64,000 bases of DNA from Novosphingobium sp. AAP83 (lineage in GTDB: Bacteria; Pseudomonadota; Alphaproteobacteria; Sphingomonadales; Sphingomonadaceae): assembly GCF_001295795.1 (NCBI RefSeq), contig NZ_LJHY01000057.1:1-64000 (forward strand), in the 5' to 3' direction. Below are positions 28,654-37,069 of this stretch, in pieces. Position 1 is the first letter of the stretch, and every line of letters starts with the position of its first letter. The notes under the pieces were generated by a model. The model did no database searches, was not told where the DNA came from, and saw only the letters and a program-made list of their open reading frames with translations. The position numbers were made by a program, and so were the translations under genes.

Positions 28654-28690
28654 CCCCCCTCCCGTTTACGGGAGGGGTCGGGGGTGGGTT
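28654..28690. repeat. C-rich hairpin repeat, copy 2
   Basis: CCCCTCCCGT (28656-28665) pairs with ACGGGAGGGG (28668-28677) across a TT loop, followed by a G-rich tail. The same stem and loop occur at 49453-49474. It lies directly after the rho terminator. Confidence 0.75.
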
Positions 28691-28756
28691 TGTTGTCGGG
28701 CCAGCCCCTTCTTCCCCCCCCCACCCATTCGGGCAGGGGATAAATCCATCCCCCGC

Positions 28757-28777
28757 GCTTGTTAACCGGCAACAAGC
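28757..28777. promoter_or_regulatory. palindrome upstream of the SUV3-like helicase
   Basis: GCTTGTT (28757-28763) is matched by AACAAGC (28771-28777) around a 7-base spacer. It ends 16 bases before the helicase start codon, so it could be an operator or a leader hairpin near the ribosome-binding site. Confidence 0.35.
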
Positions 28778-28793
28778 CCGCCACATTCAGCCC

Positions 28794-31334
28794 ATGGCCA
28801 ACCGCACGCCAGCGCAGATCAGGCGACCTACGCATACCGGCGTGGTGAAGGCGGTGCTTGGCCCCACCAATACCGGCAAAACCCACCTCGCGATTGAACG
28901 CCTCTGCGCCCATTCCTCAGGCGCCATAGGCTTTCCGCTGCGCTTGCTGGCGCGCGAAGTCTATGACCGGGTCTGCGCAATCAAGGGCATTGAAAACGTC
29001 GCGCTGATAACCGGCGAGGAACGGATCGAACCCAAAGGCGCACGCTGGCATCTGTGTACGGTGGAAGCCATGCCATCACGCCCCGATCTTGCCTTCATCG
29101 CGCTTGATGAAGCACAACTCTCGGCCGATCCTGAACGCGGCCACGTGTTTACCGACCGCTTGCTCCATACCCGAGGCCGCGAAGAAACCATGCTGCTGGG
29201 GTCATCCACCTTGCAGCCGATGATCAAGGCGCTGGTCCCCGAGGCCGAGATCATCTCACGCCCGCGCTTTTCCACGCTCACCCATGTCGGCGCAAAAAAG
29301 CTGTCGCGCATCCCGCCGCGCAGCGCGATTGTCGCCTTCAGTGCCGAGCAAGTCTATGTCATGGCTGAAATGCTGAGGCGGTTTCGCGGCGGTGCCGCCG
29401 TGGTCATGGGCGCGCTATCTCCGCAAACGCGCAATGCCCAGGTTGCGATGTACCAATCGGGCGAGGTTGATTATCTGGTAGCAACAGACGCTGTGGGCAT
29501 GGGCCTCAACCTTGATGTCCATCACGTCGCCTTCGCAGGCCTTTCCAAATACGATGGCCACCGCCACCGCCGGTTGACCACCGCAGAAATGGCGCAAATT
29601 GCAGGCCGCGCAGGCCGTCACCAGCGCGATGGCACGTTCGGCACACTTGCCGGAATGGGCGGGCATGATCCTGAATTCAGCGAAGAAGAAATCTATGCGA
29701 TTGAAGAGCATCGCTTTCCGCCGCTAACTAAGCTGTTCTGGCGTGAGGCCGAGCCGCGCTTCGATAGCCTTGCCACGCTGATCGAAGACCTTGAAAGCCT
29801 GCCACCGCGCAGCGAACTACACATCCCGCCACAATCCATCGATCTGGCGGTGTTAAAGCGTTTGTCCGAAGAGCCGGACACATCCGATATTCGCGGGACG
29901 CGCGCGGTCAAACGCTTCTGGGATGTGTGCCGCCTGCCCGATTTCCGCCAGCAAGGCGCAGAAACCCACAGTCGCTTCGTCGCGCGGCTGTGGCAGGATT
30001 TGCGCCATGGTTATCTTGGCGCGGATTTTGTGGCGCAGGCCATTGCCCAGCTTGATATTCCGTCGGGCGATATCGATACGCTGCAAGGTCGCATTTCCGC
30101 AATCCGGTCATGGTCCTACATCGCCCAGCGCGCCGATTGGGTCCTGGCTAAGGACGAGATGTCAGCCCGTGCCCGCGCAGTGGAAACACGGCTGTCCGAC
30201 GCCCTGCATGCGCGTCTCACCGAACGCTTCGTCAATCGCCGCACCACGGTTCTGATGCGCAAGGCCGGTTCCGACGCCGGGCTTTTGCCGGTGCGTTTGT
30301 CAGATTCGGGCGCGGTGCTGGTCGATGATGAACCTATCGGCCACCTCGAAGGCTTCCGCTTCGTGGTCGATCCCATGGCCCGTGCGGCAGACCGCAAACT
30401 CTTGCTCGCAGCGGCAGAGCGACACTTGCCAGCGCTGTTTGAAACGCGCGCTGTGGAACTGCTGGAGAGCGCCAGACTGGCTGACGGTCTCGCATTACAA
30501 AACGCCGCGTTTGTCTGGCGCGGAATTACCGTTGCCAAACTGGAACGCGGTCGTGGCTTGCTTGAACCGCGTATCAAGCCCGACGCAACGCTGGACCGGT
30601 TCCCTCCCCTGCTTAAAGGCCGGGTTGTGGATGCTCTGGATGATTGGTTTGCAGGCCATGTGCAGCGGCTGTTGGGGCCGCTCGGCAAGCTGGCAGAAGC
30701 AAGCCGCGCCACTGAATCCGGTGCCAACCTTCGCGCCTTGCTGCTTCATCTGGTTGAGGCAGGCGGCGTTTTGCCGCGCGATGAATCAGGGTTGGACCGG
30801 CTTGATGCCGCACAACGTGGAGCCATGAAAAAACTGGGCGTGCGGATCGGCGCGCTCGATCTGTTCGTGCCTGCCATGTTGCGGCCTGCGCCGCTAAATC
30901 TCTGGGTCACGTTGGCCACTGTTTGGGGTGCGCGACCACCAGCCCCGCCTGAAACCGCCAGTCCGGTGATCAGCGCGAAAGAACCGCCCGTAGGCTACCG
31001 CCGGTTTGGCGTGGAATGCCTGCGCGTCGATCTGGCCGAAAAGCTGCTTCACGCCGCGCACAGCACCCGCATGGATGCCAAAGGCCGCCGGTTCTATATC
31101 GATCCCGGTACGGCACGCTCGATGGGGCTGTCCACCACGAGTTTTGCAGGCTTGCTCCGGGCAGGCGGCTTTCGCGTGTTCATGGGCAGACCCCTGCCCC
31201 AGGGCGCATATGGGCCTGCCATGCCGCCGCTGTGGGAATGGCGACCGGTACGCCCCGGTGCTGCGGCTGAAGCGATTTCTTTGCCGCAACCAACAGGGGC
31301 TTTTGCCGCCTTGGCAGAACTTGTGGCACGATAG
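28794..31334 (+). CDS. SUV3-like superfamily 2 RNA helicase
   Basis: An 846-residue DExH helicase related to mitochondrial SUV3. Walker A GPTNTGKT is at residues 23-30, motif II DEAQ near 104-107, motif III LLGSSTLQP, and motif VI QIAGRAGRH near 268-276. The C-terminal 400 residues carry the SUV3 C-terminal region and a late Arg/Pro-rich part. In mitochondria the homologue feeds RNA to PNPase; a similar RNA turnover role is likely. The S4 gene starts 13 bases downstream, then fdxA, so these are probably one operon. Confidence 0.9.
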   Translation: MANRTPAQIRRPTHTGVVKAVLGPTNTGKTHLAIERLCAHSSGAIGFPLRLLAREVYDRVCAIKGIENVALITGEERIEPKGARWHLCTVEAMPSRPDLAFIALDEAQLSADPERGHVFTDRLLHTRGREETMLLGSSTLQPMIKALVPEAEIISRPRFSTLTHVGAKKLSRIPPRSAIVAFSAEQVYVMAEMLRRFRGGAAVVMGALSPQTRNAQVAMYQSGEVDYLVATDAVGMGLNLDVHHVAFAGLSKYDGHRHRRLTTAEMAQIAGRAGRHQRDGTFGTLAGMGGHDPEFSEEEIYAIEEHRFPPLTKLFWREAEPRFDSLATLIEDLESLPPRSELHIPPQSIDLAVLKRLSEEPDTSDIRGTRAVKRFWDVCRLPDFRQQGAETHSRFVARLWQDLRHGYLGADFVAQAIAQLDIPSGDIDTLQGRISAIRSWSYIAQRADWVLAKDEMSARARAVETRLSDALHARLTERFVNRRTTVLMRKAGSDAGLLPVRLSDSGAVLVDDEPIGHLEGFRFVVDPMARAADRKLLLAAAERHLPALFETRAVELLESARLADGLALQNAAFVWRGITVAKLERGRGLLEPRIKPDATLDRFPPLLKGRVVDALDDWFAGHVQRLLGPLGKLAEASRATESGANLRALLLHLVEAGGVLPRDESGLDRLDAAQRGAMKKLGVRIGALDLFVPAMLRPAPLNLWVTLATVWGARPPAPPETASPVISAKEPPVGYRRFGVECLRVDLAEKLLHAAHSTRMDAKGRRFYIDPGTARSMGLSTTSFAGLLRAGGFRVFMGRPLPQGAYGPAMPPLWEWRPVRPGAAAEAISLPQPTGAFAALAELVAR

Positions 31335-31347
31335 GGGAGAGGCGTCT

Positions 31348-31656
31348 TTGCGGATCGACAAGGTCTTATGGTTCTTGCGGTTTTCCGGATCACGCGGGAT
31401 GGCACAAGAATGGGTGGCCAGTGGCCATATCCGCCTTAATGGCCGGCGCATCGAACGGCCAAGCGCCGATGTGAAATGCGGCGATGTGCTGGTTCTGCCC
31501 CTTCCCACCCGCGTCCGTGTGATCCAGCTTCTCAGCATTCCCGAACGGCGCGGCCCGGCAATTGAAGCGCAAGGATGTTATCGGGTGCTTGACGATCTGG
31601 GGGAAACGCCTCTAGCACGGCTTCAAAGAGATACTGAGGGACGAAATTCACTATGA
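31348..31656 (+). CDS. S4-domain RNA-binding protein (Hsp15-like)
   Basis: A 102-residue protein with an S4 domain at residues 1-60 ([20 protein letters not shown].. [21 protein letters not shown]). It resembles Hsp15, which binds stalled 50S subunits carrying peptidyl-tRNA. The start is TTG at 31348, since the S4 domain begins at the next residue and AGAGG lies about 6 bases upstream. The frame extends upstream only inside the helicase gene. It overlaps fdxA by ATGA. Confidence 0.86.
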   Translation: MRIDKVLWFLRFSGSRGMAQEWVASGHIRLNGRRIERPSADVKCGDVLVLPLPTRVRVIQLLSIPERRGPAIEAQGCYRVLDDLGETPLARLQRDTEGRNSL

Positions 31657-31991
31657 CCTACGTCGTCACAGATGCCTGCATCCGTTGCAAATTCATGGAC
31701 TGCGTCGAGGTTTGCCCCGTCGATTGCTTCTATGAGGGCGACAACATGCTGGTAATCAACCCCAGCGAATGCATTGATTGCGGCGTTTGCGAACCCGAAT
31801 GCCCCGCCGAAGCGATCTTGCCCGATACCGAATCAGGCCTTGAACAGTGGCTTGAGCTGAACGCCAAATACTCGGCGGAATGGCCAAATATCACCGCCAA
31901 GAAGGATGCGCCCGGCGATGCTGATGAGCATAAGGGTGAAGAGGGCAAGTTCGAAAAGTACTTCTCGGCCGAACCCGGCGAAGGCGATTGA
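31653..31991 (+). CDS. fdxA: 7Fe ferredoxin FdxA
   Basis: A 112-residue low-potential ferredoxin with one 3Fe-4S and one 4Fe-4S cluster. Cysteines are at C9, C12, C17, C21, C25 and C40, C43, C46, C50. The C terminus is a long acidic tail typical of the alphaproteobacterial form. The ATG overlaps the S4 stop. A structured 325-base gap separates it from carD. Electron partner is unknown. Confidence 0.95.
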   Translation: MTYVVTDACIRCKFMDCVEVCPVDCFYEGDNMLVINPSECIDCGVCEPECPAEAILPDTESGLEQWLELNAKYSAEWPNITAKKDAPGDADEHKGEEGKFEKYFSAEPGEGD

Positions 31992-32030
31992 TCTGACGCT
32001 TACCACGCGGCTCTTAAACAGGGCCTGACA

Positions 32031-32108
32031 CCAGCCCCCAAACGGTCATGTTGCCGCCTTTATGGCGGCAACAAACGATTTCCTGTGCAGTGCACACACG
32101 GGGCTGGT
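32031..32108. promoter_or_regulatory. nested inverted repeats between fdxA and carD
   Basis: An outer arm ACCAGCCCC (32031-32039) pairs with GGGGCTGGT (32100-32108). Inside is a 10-bp hairpin, TGTTGCCGCC (32049-32058) with GGCGGCAACA (32064-32073). A third palindrome, TGTGCA-G-TGCACA, lies at 32084-32096. No T run follows, so it is not a plain terminator. It may be a structured RNA, an operator region or both. The remaining bases to carD (32109-32316) hold weaker hairpins, including one at 32229-32243, and no gene. Confidence 0.55.
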
Positions 32109-32316
32109 AAAATTGTTGCATAAGTGTTAGTAAGCTGCCCTAGCGCTGGGGGGTTTGCCTCTCTGGCGTCTTTTCACCACGAGAAGGCAAGACGACAAAA
32201 GCAAACGGATCGCTGGGCCTCGCACGACCGCCGGATAGGCGGCGTTTGATTGCTTTCTCCCCGATGAAGCACCCCGTGACCGCTGGCTTGTCTTTGCCGC
32301 GTCGAAAGGAATACCA

Positions 32317-32844
32317 ATGGCAGTCAAGGCTCTCGCCTTCGATGTTGGGGACTACGTCGTTTATCCAAAGCACGGTGTCGGCCGGGTGGTCGAACTTCAG
32401 GACGAAGAAATCGCAGGCATGAAGCTCCAGCTTTATGTGCTGCGTTTTGAAAAAGAGCGCATGACTTTGCGCGTTCCTGTCAACAAGGTTGAATCGATCG
32501 GTATGCGCAAGCTGTCGTCTGACAAGACGCTGCGTGAAGCGCTTGATACGCTCAAGGGCAAGCCCAAGGTCAAGCGCACCATGTGGTCGCGCCGCGCCCA
32601 GGAATACGAAGCGAAGATCAACTCGGGCGATCTCGTTTCCATCGCCGAAGTGACCCGCGATCTGTTCCGCGCTGATGACCAGCCCGAACAATCGTACTCC
32701 GAACGCCAGATCTTCGAAGCGGCCTCGTCACGCCTCGCGCGTGAACTTGCCGCCATGGAAAAGACCGATGAGCCTGCCGCGCTCAAGAAGATCCTCGAAA
32801 TCCTGAATGAACACGCGCCAAAGTACTACGAAACACCGGCATAA
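32317..32844 (+). CDS. carD: CarD-family transcription regulator
   Basis: A 175-residue RNA-polymerase-binding regulator. The N-terminal RNAP-interaction domain (about 8-65, FDVGDYVVYPKHGVGRV) is followed by a helical DNA-binding domain (about 75-165, RTMWSRRAQEYEAKINSGD). CarD stabilizes open promoter complexes, especially at rRNA genes. AAAGGA lies about 8 bases before the ATG. It is preceded by a structured leader and followed by a strong terminator. Confidence 0.95.
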   Translation: MAVKALAFDVGDYVVYPKHGVGRVVELQDEEIAGMKLQLYVLRFEKERMTLRVPVNKVESIGMRKLSSDKTLREALDTLKGKPKVKRTMWSRRAQEYEAKINSGDLVSIAEVTRDLFRADDQPEQSYSERQIFEAASSRLARELAAMEKTDEPAALKKILEILNEHAPKYYETPA

Positions 32845-32870
32845 CGCCGCATCGCAGGCTTAGCGTCGCA

Positions 32871-32904
32871 AAAAAAGGCCTCCGGGAAACCGGAGGCCTT
32901 TTTT
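32871..32904 (+). terminator. Rho-independent terminator after carD
   Basis: GGCCTCCGG (32877-32885) pairs with CCGGAGGCC (32890-32898) around a GAAA loop. Six A residues precede and six T residues follow, so it can act on either strand. Confidence 0.92.
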
Positions 32905-32955
32905 GTGGCCGGTCATGTCGTTTGCAAAAACACCCCTGCGTATCATTTCCCCACT

Positions 32956-33044
32956 CGTCATTGCGAGTCTCGCAAAGCGGGAAGAAGCAATTCAGATATA
33001 CACACAACCGGCCTGAATTGCTTCGTCTGCGCGAAACCCTTCGT
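32956..33044. repeat. dispersed intergenic repeat with GAAGCAATTCAG/CTGAATTGCTTC arms
   Basis: The stretch opens with CGTCATTGCGAG and contains GAAGCAATTCAG (32984-32995) inverted as CTGAATTGCTTC (33013-33024). This pattern matches a widespread bacterial intergenic repeat that normally ends in the reverse complement of its CGTCATTGCGAG start. Here the right end has diverged, so the copy looks decayed. Confidence 0.65.
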
Positions 33045-33145
33045 TGTAGCGCAGTCCGATAAACGCCCCGCTCCGCTCCACCAACGACGTGGCGCACACC
33101 CGATCACCGTGTTATAACGGTAATACAGTAAAGAGGGATATGGTC

Positions 33146-33901
33146 ATGTTGCAAACGCTCATTCGTGCCGTCGCTGGTGTTGCGCTGTTGGGTCTCGCCA
33201 CGGCGCTTGCCGGGTGTGATGGGGCAAACTTCTCGTTCGATGGCAAGAAGGGCGTGCCTCTGGCCGAACTGGACATGACCGGCCCCGCCCCCACCACGAT
33301 CACGCTGCTTGGCCCTGATAATGTGCGCGTGACCCGTGGTGACAAGCTGACGATTACCGTTGAGGGCGAAAGTGCGGACAAGCTGCGTTTCGCGCTGTCC
33401 GAAGGCGGGCTGGGAATCTTGCGTAATGACTGGAAGATGGGCGCATCATCGCGCGCTGCCACGGTCAATATCACCTTGCCCTTGCTCAGCGAGATTGTTT
33501 TGGCAGGACCGGGCAATCTTACCACCGATCAACTGGGCGGCGCGGAAAGCAAGATCGTAATCGCCGGTGCCGGTATTGTCGAAGCGCGTGCGATTGATAC
33601 GTCCAAGCTTGATGTCGATGTGGTCGGTTCGGGCACATTGCGCGCAGGCGGCAAAGCCAAGGCCATGAAAATCACCGTTGCAGGCAGTGGTGATGCCGAG
33701 ATGGACGGCCTCAACGCCGATGAAGTCAAAGTCGATGTCGCAGGTTCGGGCAACGCGCGCTTTGCCTCGAACGGCAATGTTCGCGCCAACATCGTGGGCT
33801 CGGGCGAAGTGCGCGTGTTCGGTCGCGCTACCTGCACGGTCAACGCGGTTGGATCGGGCAAGCTGGTCTGTGAAAACGGCGTTACGCCTGAAAAGGAATG
33901 A
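33146..33901 (+). CDS. GIN-domain (DUF2807) lipoprotein
   Basis: A 251-residue envelope protein. A lipoprotein signal peptide ends at the lipobox LAGC with Cys at residue 24. The rest is a right-handed beta-helix-like GIN domain with repeated strands such as VAGSGDAEM, VAGSGNARF, VGSGEVRV and VGSGKLVC. AGAGGG lies 9 bases before the ATG at 33146; ATG at 33140 is too close to it. The GIN domain is often an adhesin-like or sensor part, but function here is unknown. Confidence 0.85.
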   Translation: MLQTLIRAVAGVALLGLATALAGCDGANFSFDGKKGVPLAELDMTGPAPTTITLLGPDNVRVTRGDKLTITVEGESADKLRFALSEGGLGILRNDWKMGASSRAATVNITLPLLSEIVLAGPGNLTTDQLGGAESKIVIAGAGIVEARAIDTSKLDVDVVGSGTLRAGGKAKAMKITVAGSGDAEMDGLNADEVKVDVAGSGNARFASNGNVRANIVGSGEVRVFGRATCTVNAVGSGKLVCENGVTPEKE

Positions 33902-33992
33902 TCGCGCTACGTGCTACTTGCCCGGTGATTGATCATGTATTGTCAATGTTCAGCCTGCTAAACCATCGCGGCATGGTATCAGGGGATGTCGC

Positions 33993-34337
33993 ATGAGATT
34001 ACGGATTGCCGGTGTTGCGCTGGTCCTGGCTGTTCTGCCGGGCTGTGCCGCCAAAAGCGCTTTTGATCTGGTGACCATGCCGGTGCGCGCAGGCGCCAAT
34101 GCGGTGAATACCACTGCGGGCGTCTATGACCGCGTCACCGTCAGCCAGTCTGAACGTGATGAACGCCGTGGCCGCGAAATCCGCCAGCGTGAAGAGCGTT
34201 ATGGCGAATTGTCGCGCGATTATGACCGGGCCATGCGCAAGTGTGATCGCGGCAGTGATGACGCCTGCGATACCGCGCGCGAAATCTATGGCGAAATGAG
34301 CGCCATGCGCAGTTCCGTCCCTTACGAACGCAACTGA
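33993..34337 (+). CDS. small lipoprotein of unknown function
   Basis: A 114-residue protein with a short signal sequence and lipobox LPGC at residue 18. The mature part has a charged helical stretch (residues 50-80, rich in Arg/Glu/Asp), probably a coiled coil, and two Cys residues in KCDRGSDDAC. I recognise no family. It follows the GIN lipoprotein gene by 91 bases on the same strand and converges on sua5, 3 bases away. Confidence 0.78.
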   Translation: MRLRIAGVALVLAVLPGCAAKSAFDLVTMPVRAGANAVNTTAGVYDRVTVSQSERDERRGREIRQREERYGELSRDYDRAMRKCDRGSDDACDTAREIYGEMSAMRSSVPYERN

Positions 34338-34340
34338 TAT

Positions 34341-35288
34341 TCAGGCCGCCGCGCGGCGCAGCCTGTCGTTGATCGCCAAACCGATTCCGTCATCGGGGAT
34401 TGGTGCAATGGCAATGCAAGGCTGCTCCGCCGCCGCACCAAGATGCAAACAGGCATAAAGCCGCGCCGCCGCTTCTGCCAGATCGCCAGTAACCGACAGC
34501 GACACATCGCCAGCCACATCGCCTAACCCGATCAAGAATTCATTCGCTTCGGCCTGCACAGCCTCAAGCCGCACTGGCTTGCCCGGCGCATAGTGGCTGG
34601 CCAATTGCCCCGGCGCTTCGATTTTGGATGACGTCATGGCGGCACTCCCCCCGCCCAGTATCGCCGCGATTTGCGCTTCGGTTATCGGGCCGGGGCGCAG
34701 AATAGCCCAACTACCATCCTCGCGCAGCGCAACAATCGTCGATTCAATGCCCTGCTCGGTCGCTCCGCCATCCAGAATCAGATCAACCCGCTGCCCCAGC
34801 GAATCAACCACATGGGCGGCGCTGGTCGGGCTCACACCGCCGCTACGGTTGGCCGACGGCGCGGCCAGCGGCAATCCACAAGTTTTCAACAGCGCCTGAA
34901 TCACCGGATGCGCGGGGCAACGCAGCGCCACCGTCGGCAGCCCGGCACTTACCGCAGCAGCCAATCCGGCATCGTCACGCCTGTTTAGAACCATCGTCAA
35001 CGGGCCCGGCCAGAACGCTTCTGCAAGCGCATTGGCACGGTCATCAAATACCGCCAGACGCTCGGCTGCCGTAGCGTCAGCCACATGGACGATCAGCGGG
35101 TTGAAATCGGGACGCCCCTTGGCGCGATAGATGCCCGCGACCGCTGCATCATCATCGGCCCGCGCGGCAAGGCCATAGACCGTCTCGGTCGGCACGGCGA
35201 CAGTGCCACCGGCGCGGATCACTTGCGCGGCACGTGATAGGCCTTCGCTGTCGGCCATTTGCACTTTGGAAGGCTTTGTCGGCTCCAT
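34341..35288 (-). CDS. threonylcarbamoyl-AMP synthase (Sua5 type)
   Basis: A 315-residue enzyme making threonylcarbamoyl-adenylate for the t6A37 modification of ANN-decoding tRNAs. The N-terminal YrdC domain carries VAVPTETVYGLAARA and KGRPDFNPLIVHV. The C-terminal Sua5 domain (about 215-315) begins after the SHYAPGKPVRL segment. The long form (Sua5, not YrdC/TsaC) is clear from the length. It is divergent from an acyl-CoA dehydrogenase gene. Confidence 0.93.
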   Translation of the reverse strand: MEPTKPSKVQMADSEGLSRAAQVIRAGGTVAVPTETVYGLAARADDDAAVAGIYRAKGRPDFNPLIVHVADATAAERLAVFDDRANALAEAFWPGPLTMVLNRRDDAGLAAAVSAGLPTVALRCPAHPVIQALLKTCGLPLAAPSANRSGGVSPTSAAHVVDSLGQRVDLILDGGATEQGIESTIVALREDGSWAILRPGPITEAQIAAILGGGSAAMTSSKIEAPGQLASHYAPGKPVRLEAVQAEANEFLIGLGDVAGDVSLSVTGDLAEAAARLYACLHLGAAAEQPCIAIAPIPDDGIGLAINDRLRRAAA

Positions 35289-35350
35289 AGCTTCCCGCTA
35301 TAGGGTCCTTAACAGGCCGCGCAAGCTATGCCCGCCAGGAGATACACACG

Positions 35351-37069
35351 ATGCCATTCACACCGCCAACCGCCGATCAGATCCTCGCCATCAAGGTGAG
35401 CGCAGGCATCGAAGAAATTGCCGCCAGCGAACGCTTTGCAGCGGCTTCCCCCGATCTTGTCGAGGCGATTGTCGAAGGCGTTGGCGCTTTTGCAGCCGGT
35501 GAATGGGCACCACTTCATTTGGTCGGTGATAAAGTCGGTGCAAAGTGGGCTGATGGTGCGGTCACAATGCCCGCAGGTTATGCTGCCGCCTACAAAGCCT
35601 TTGTCGAACAGGGCTGGGGCTCCATCGCCGGACCCGAAGCGTTTGGCGGCCAGGGCCTGCCCTTCACGCTCGCCACCGCCGCGTTGGAAACGCTGGGCGC
35701 AGCCAACATGGGATTTACCCTGCTGCCGATGCTCACCGTTGGCGCGATTGAAGCGCTCGATCATCACGGCTCGGATGCGCAAAAGGCGCTTTATCTGCCC
35801 AAACTGGTCAGCGGTGAATGGTCGGGTACGATGAACCTGACCGAGCCTCAAGCCGGATCAGACGTCGGCGCGCTGCGCACCACCGCCACTCCGATTACCG
35901 AAGGCCCTCACGCCGGAAAGTACCGCATCGCCGGCACCAAGATCTACATCACCTTCGGTGAACATGATGTGGCGGATAACATCGTCCACCTCGTGCTGGC
36001 GCGCACGCCCGGCGCACTGGAAGGGTCGCGCGGCATTTCGCTGTTCATCGTGCCGAAGTTCCACGTGGAACATGATGGCTCCATTGGTGCGCGCAACGAT
36101 GTCACTTGCGTTTCGATCGAACACAAACTCGGCATCCACGCCTCGCCCACATGCGTGATGTCCTATGGCGATGCCGGTGAATGTATTGGCGAGATGGTCG
36201 GCCACGAAAACGGCGGCTTGCGCGCGATGTTTACGATGATGAATTCGGCGCGCATAAACGTCGGCTCGCAAGGTGTGCAGATTGCCGAGCGCGCCTTGCA
36301 GCAGGCCAGCGCCTATGCGCGGGACCGGGTGCAGTCCGCCCGCGCCGGATCGGCCGATAAGTCACCCGTTGCGATTATCGAACACCCCGATGTGCGCCGC
36401 ATGCTGATGCGGATGCGCGCGTTGACCGAGGGCGCCCGCGCGCTGCTCTATTACACTGCCGGACAAGTCGACCGTGGCACGCTGGGTAATGAAGATGCGC
36501 AGAAGCGTGCGGAATTGCTCGTGCCCATGCTCAAGGCCTGGGGCACCGATATCGGCTGCGAAGTCTCCAGCCTCGGCATTCAGGTTCACGGCGGCATGGG
36601 CTTCATCGAAGATACCGGCGCAGCCCAGCATTATCGCGATGCGCGGATTGCGCCGATCTATGAAGGCACCAACGGCATTCAGGCCGCCGATCTCGTCACC
36701 CGCAAACTGGGCTATGATAATGGCGGCGTGCTGCAAAGCCTGATGGCGCAAATCGCGGCCGAGATGGAAGATGTGCCCGAAGTGGCCGCGCTTGCCAAAG
36801 ACGCCGCCGCCATCGGCCAATGGATGAGCACGACCGCATCGCTCGATGATAAACTCGCAGGCTCTGTCCCCTTCACCACGATGTGCGCTGTTGCGGTGGC
36901 TGGTTGGCAACTGGGTTGTCAGGCGCGCGCCTCGGGCCTTCATGCCAAAACGGCAGTTACCAAGTTCTTCAACCGCGTGATCGTGCCCGAAGCGCGCGGG
37001 CTTGGGTCATCGGCGATGGCTGGCGCAGCGCTGCTCTATGATCTGGATAGCGAAGCCTTGGCAGGATGA
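35351..37069 (+). CDS. acyl-CoA dehydrogenase, long DmdC/FadE-like subtype
   Basis: A 572-residue flavoprotein of the ~600-residue acyl-CoA dehydrogenase group that includes 3-methylmercaptopropionyl-CoA dehydrogenase. FAD-binding segments MNLTEPQAGSDVG and HGGMGFIED are present, and the catalytic Glu is in the IYEGTNGIQAADL motif near residue 438. An added C-terminal helical domain (about 460-572) is typical of this group. Substrate is unknown; fatty or aromatic acyl-CoA is possible. Its stop overlaps the DUF815 start by ATGA. Confidence 0.9.
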   Translation: MPFTPPTADQILAIKVSAGIEEIAASERFAAASPDLVEAIVEGVGAFAAGEWAPLHLVGDKVGAKWADGAVTMPAGYAAAYKAFVEQGWGSIAGPEAFGGQGLPFTLATAALETLGAANMGFTLLPMLTVGAIEALDHHGSDAQKALYLPKLVSGEWSGTMNLTEPQAGSDVGALRTTATPITEGPHAGKYRIAGTKIYITFGEHDVADNIVHLVLARTPGALEGSRGISLFIVPKFHVEHDGSIGARNDVTCVSIEHKLGIHASPTCVMSYGDAGECIGEMVGHENGGLRAMFTMMNSARINVGSQGVQIAERALQQASAYARDRVQSARAGSADKSPVAIIEHPDVRRMLMRMRALTEGARALLYYTAGQVDRGTLGNEDAQKRAELLVPMLKAWGTDIGCEVSSLGIQVHGGMGFIEDTGAAQHYRDARIAPIYEGTNGIQAADLVTRKLGYDNGGVLQSLMAQIAAEMEDVPEVAALAKDAAAIGQWMSTTASLDDKLAGSVPFTTMCAVAVAGWQLGCQARASGLHAKTAVTKFFNRVIVPEARGLGSSAMAGAALLYDLDSEALAG

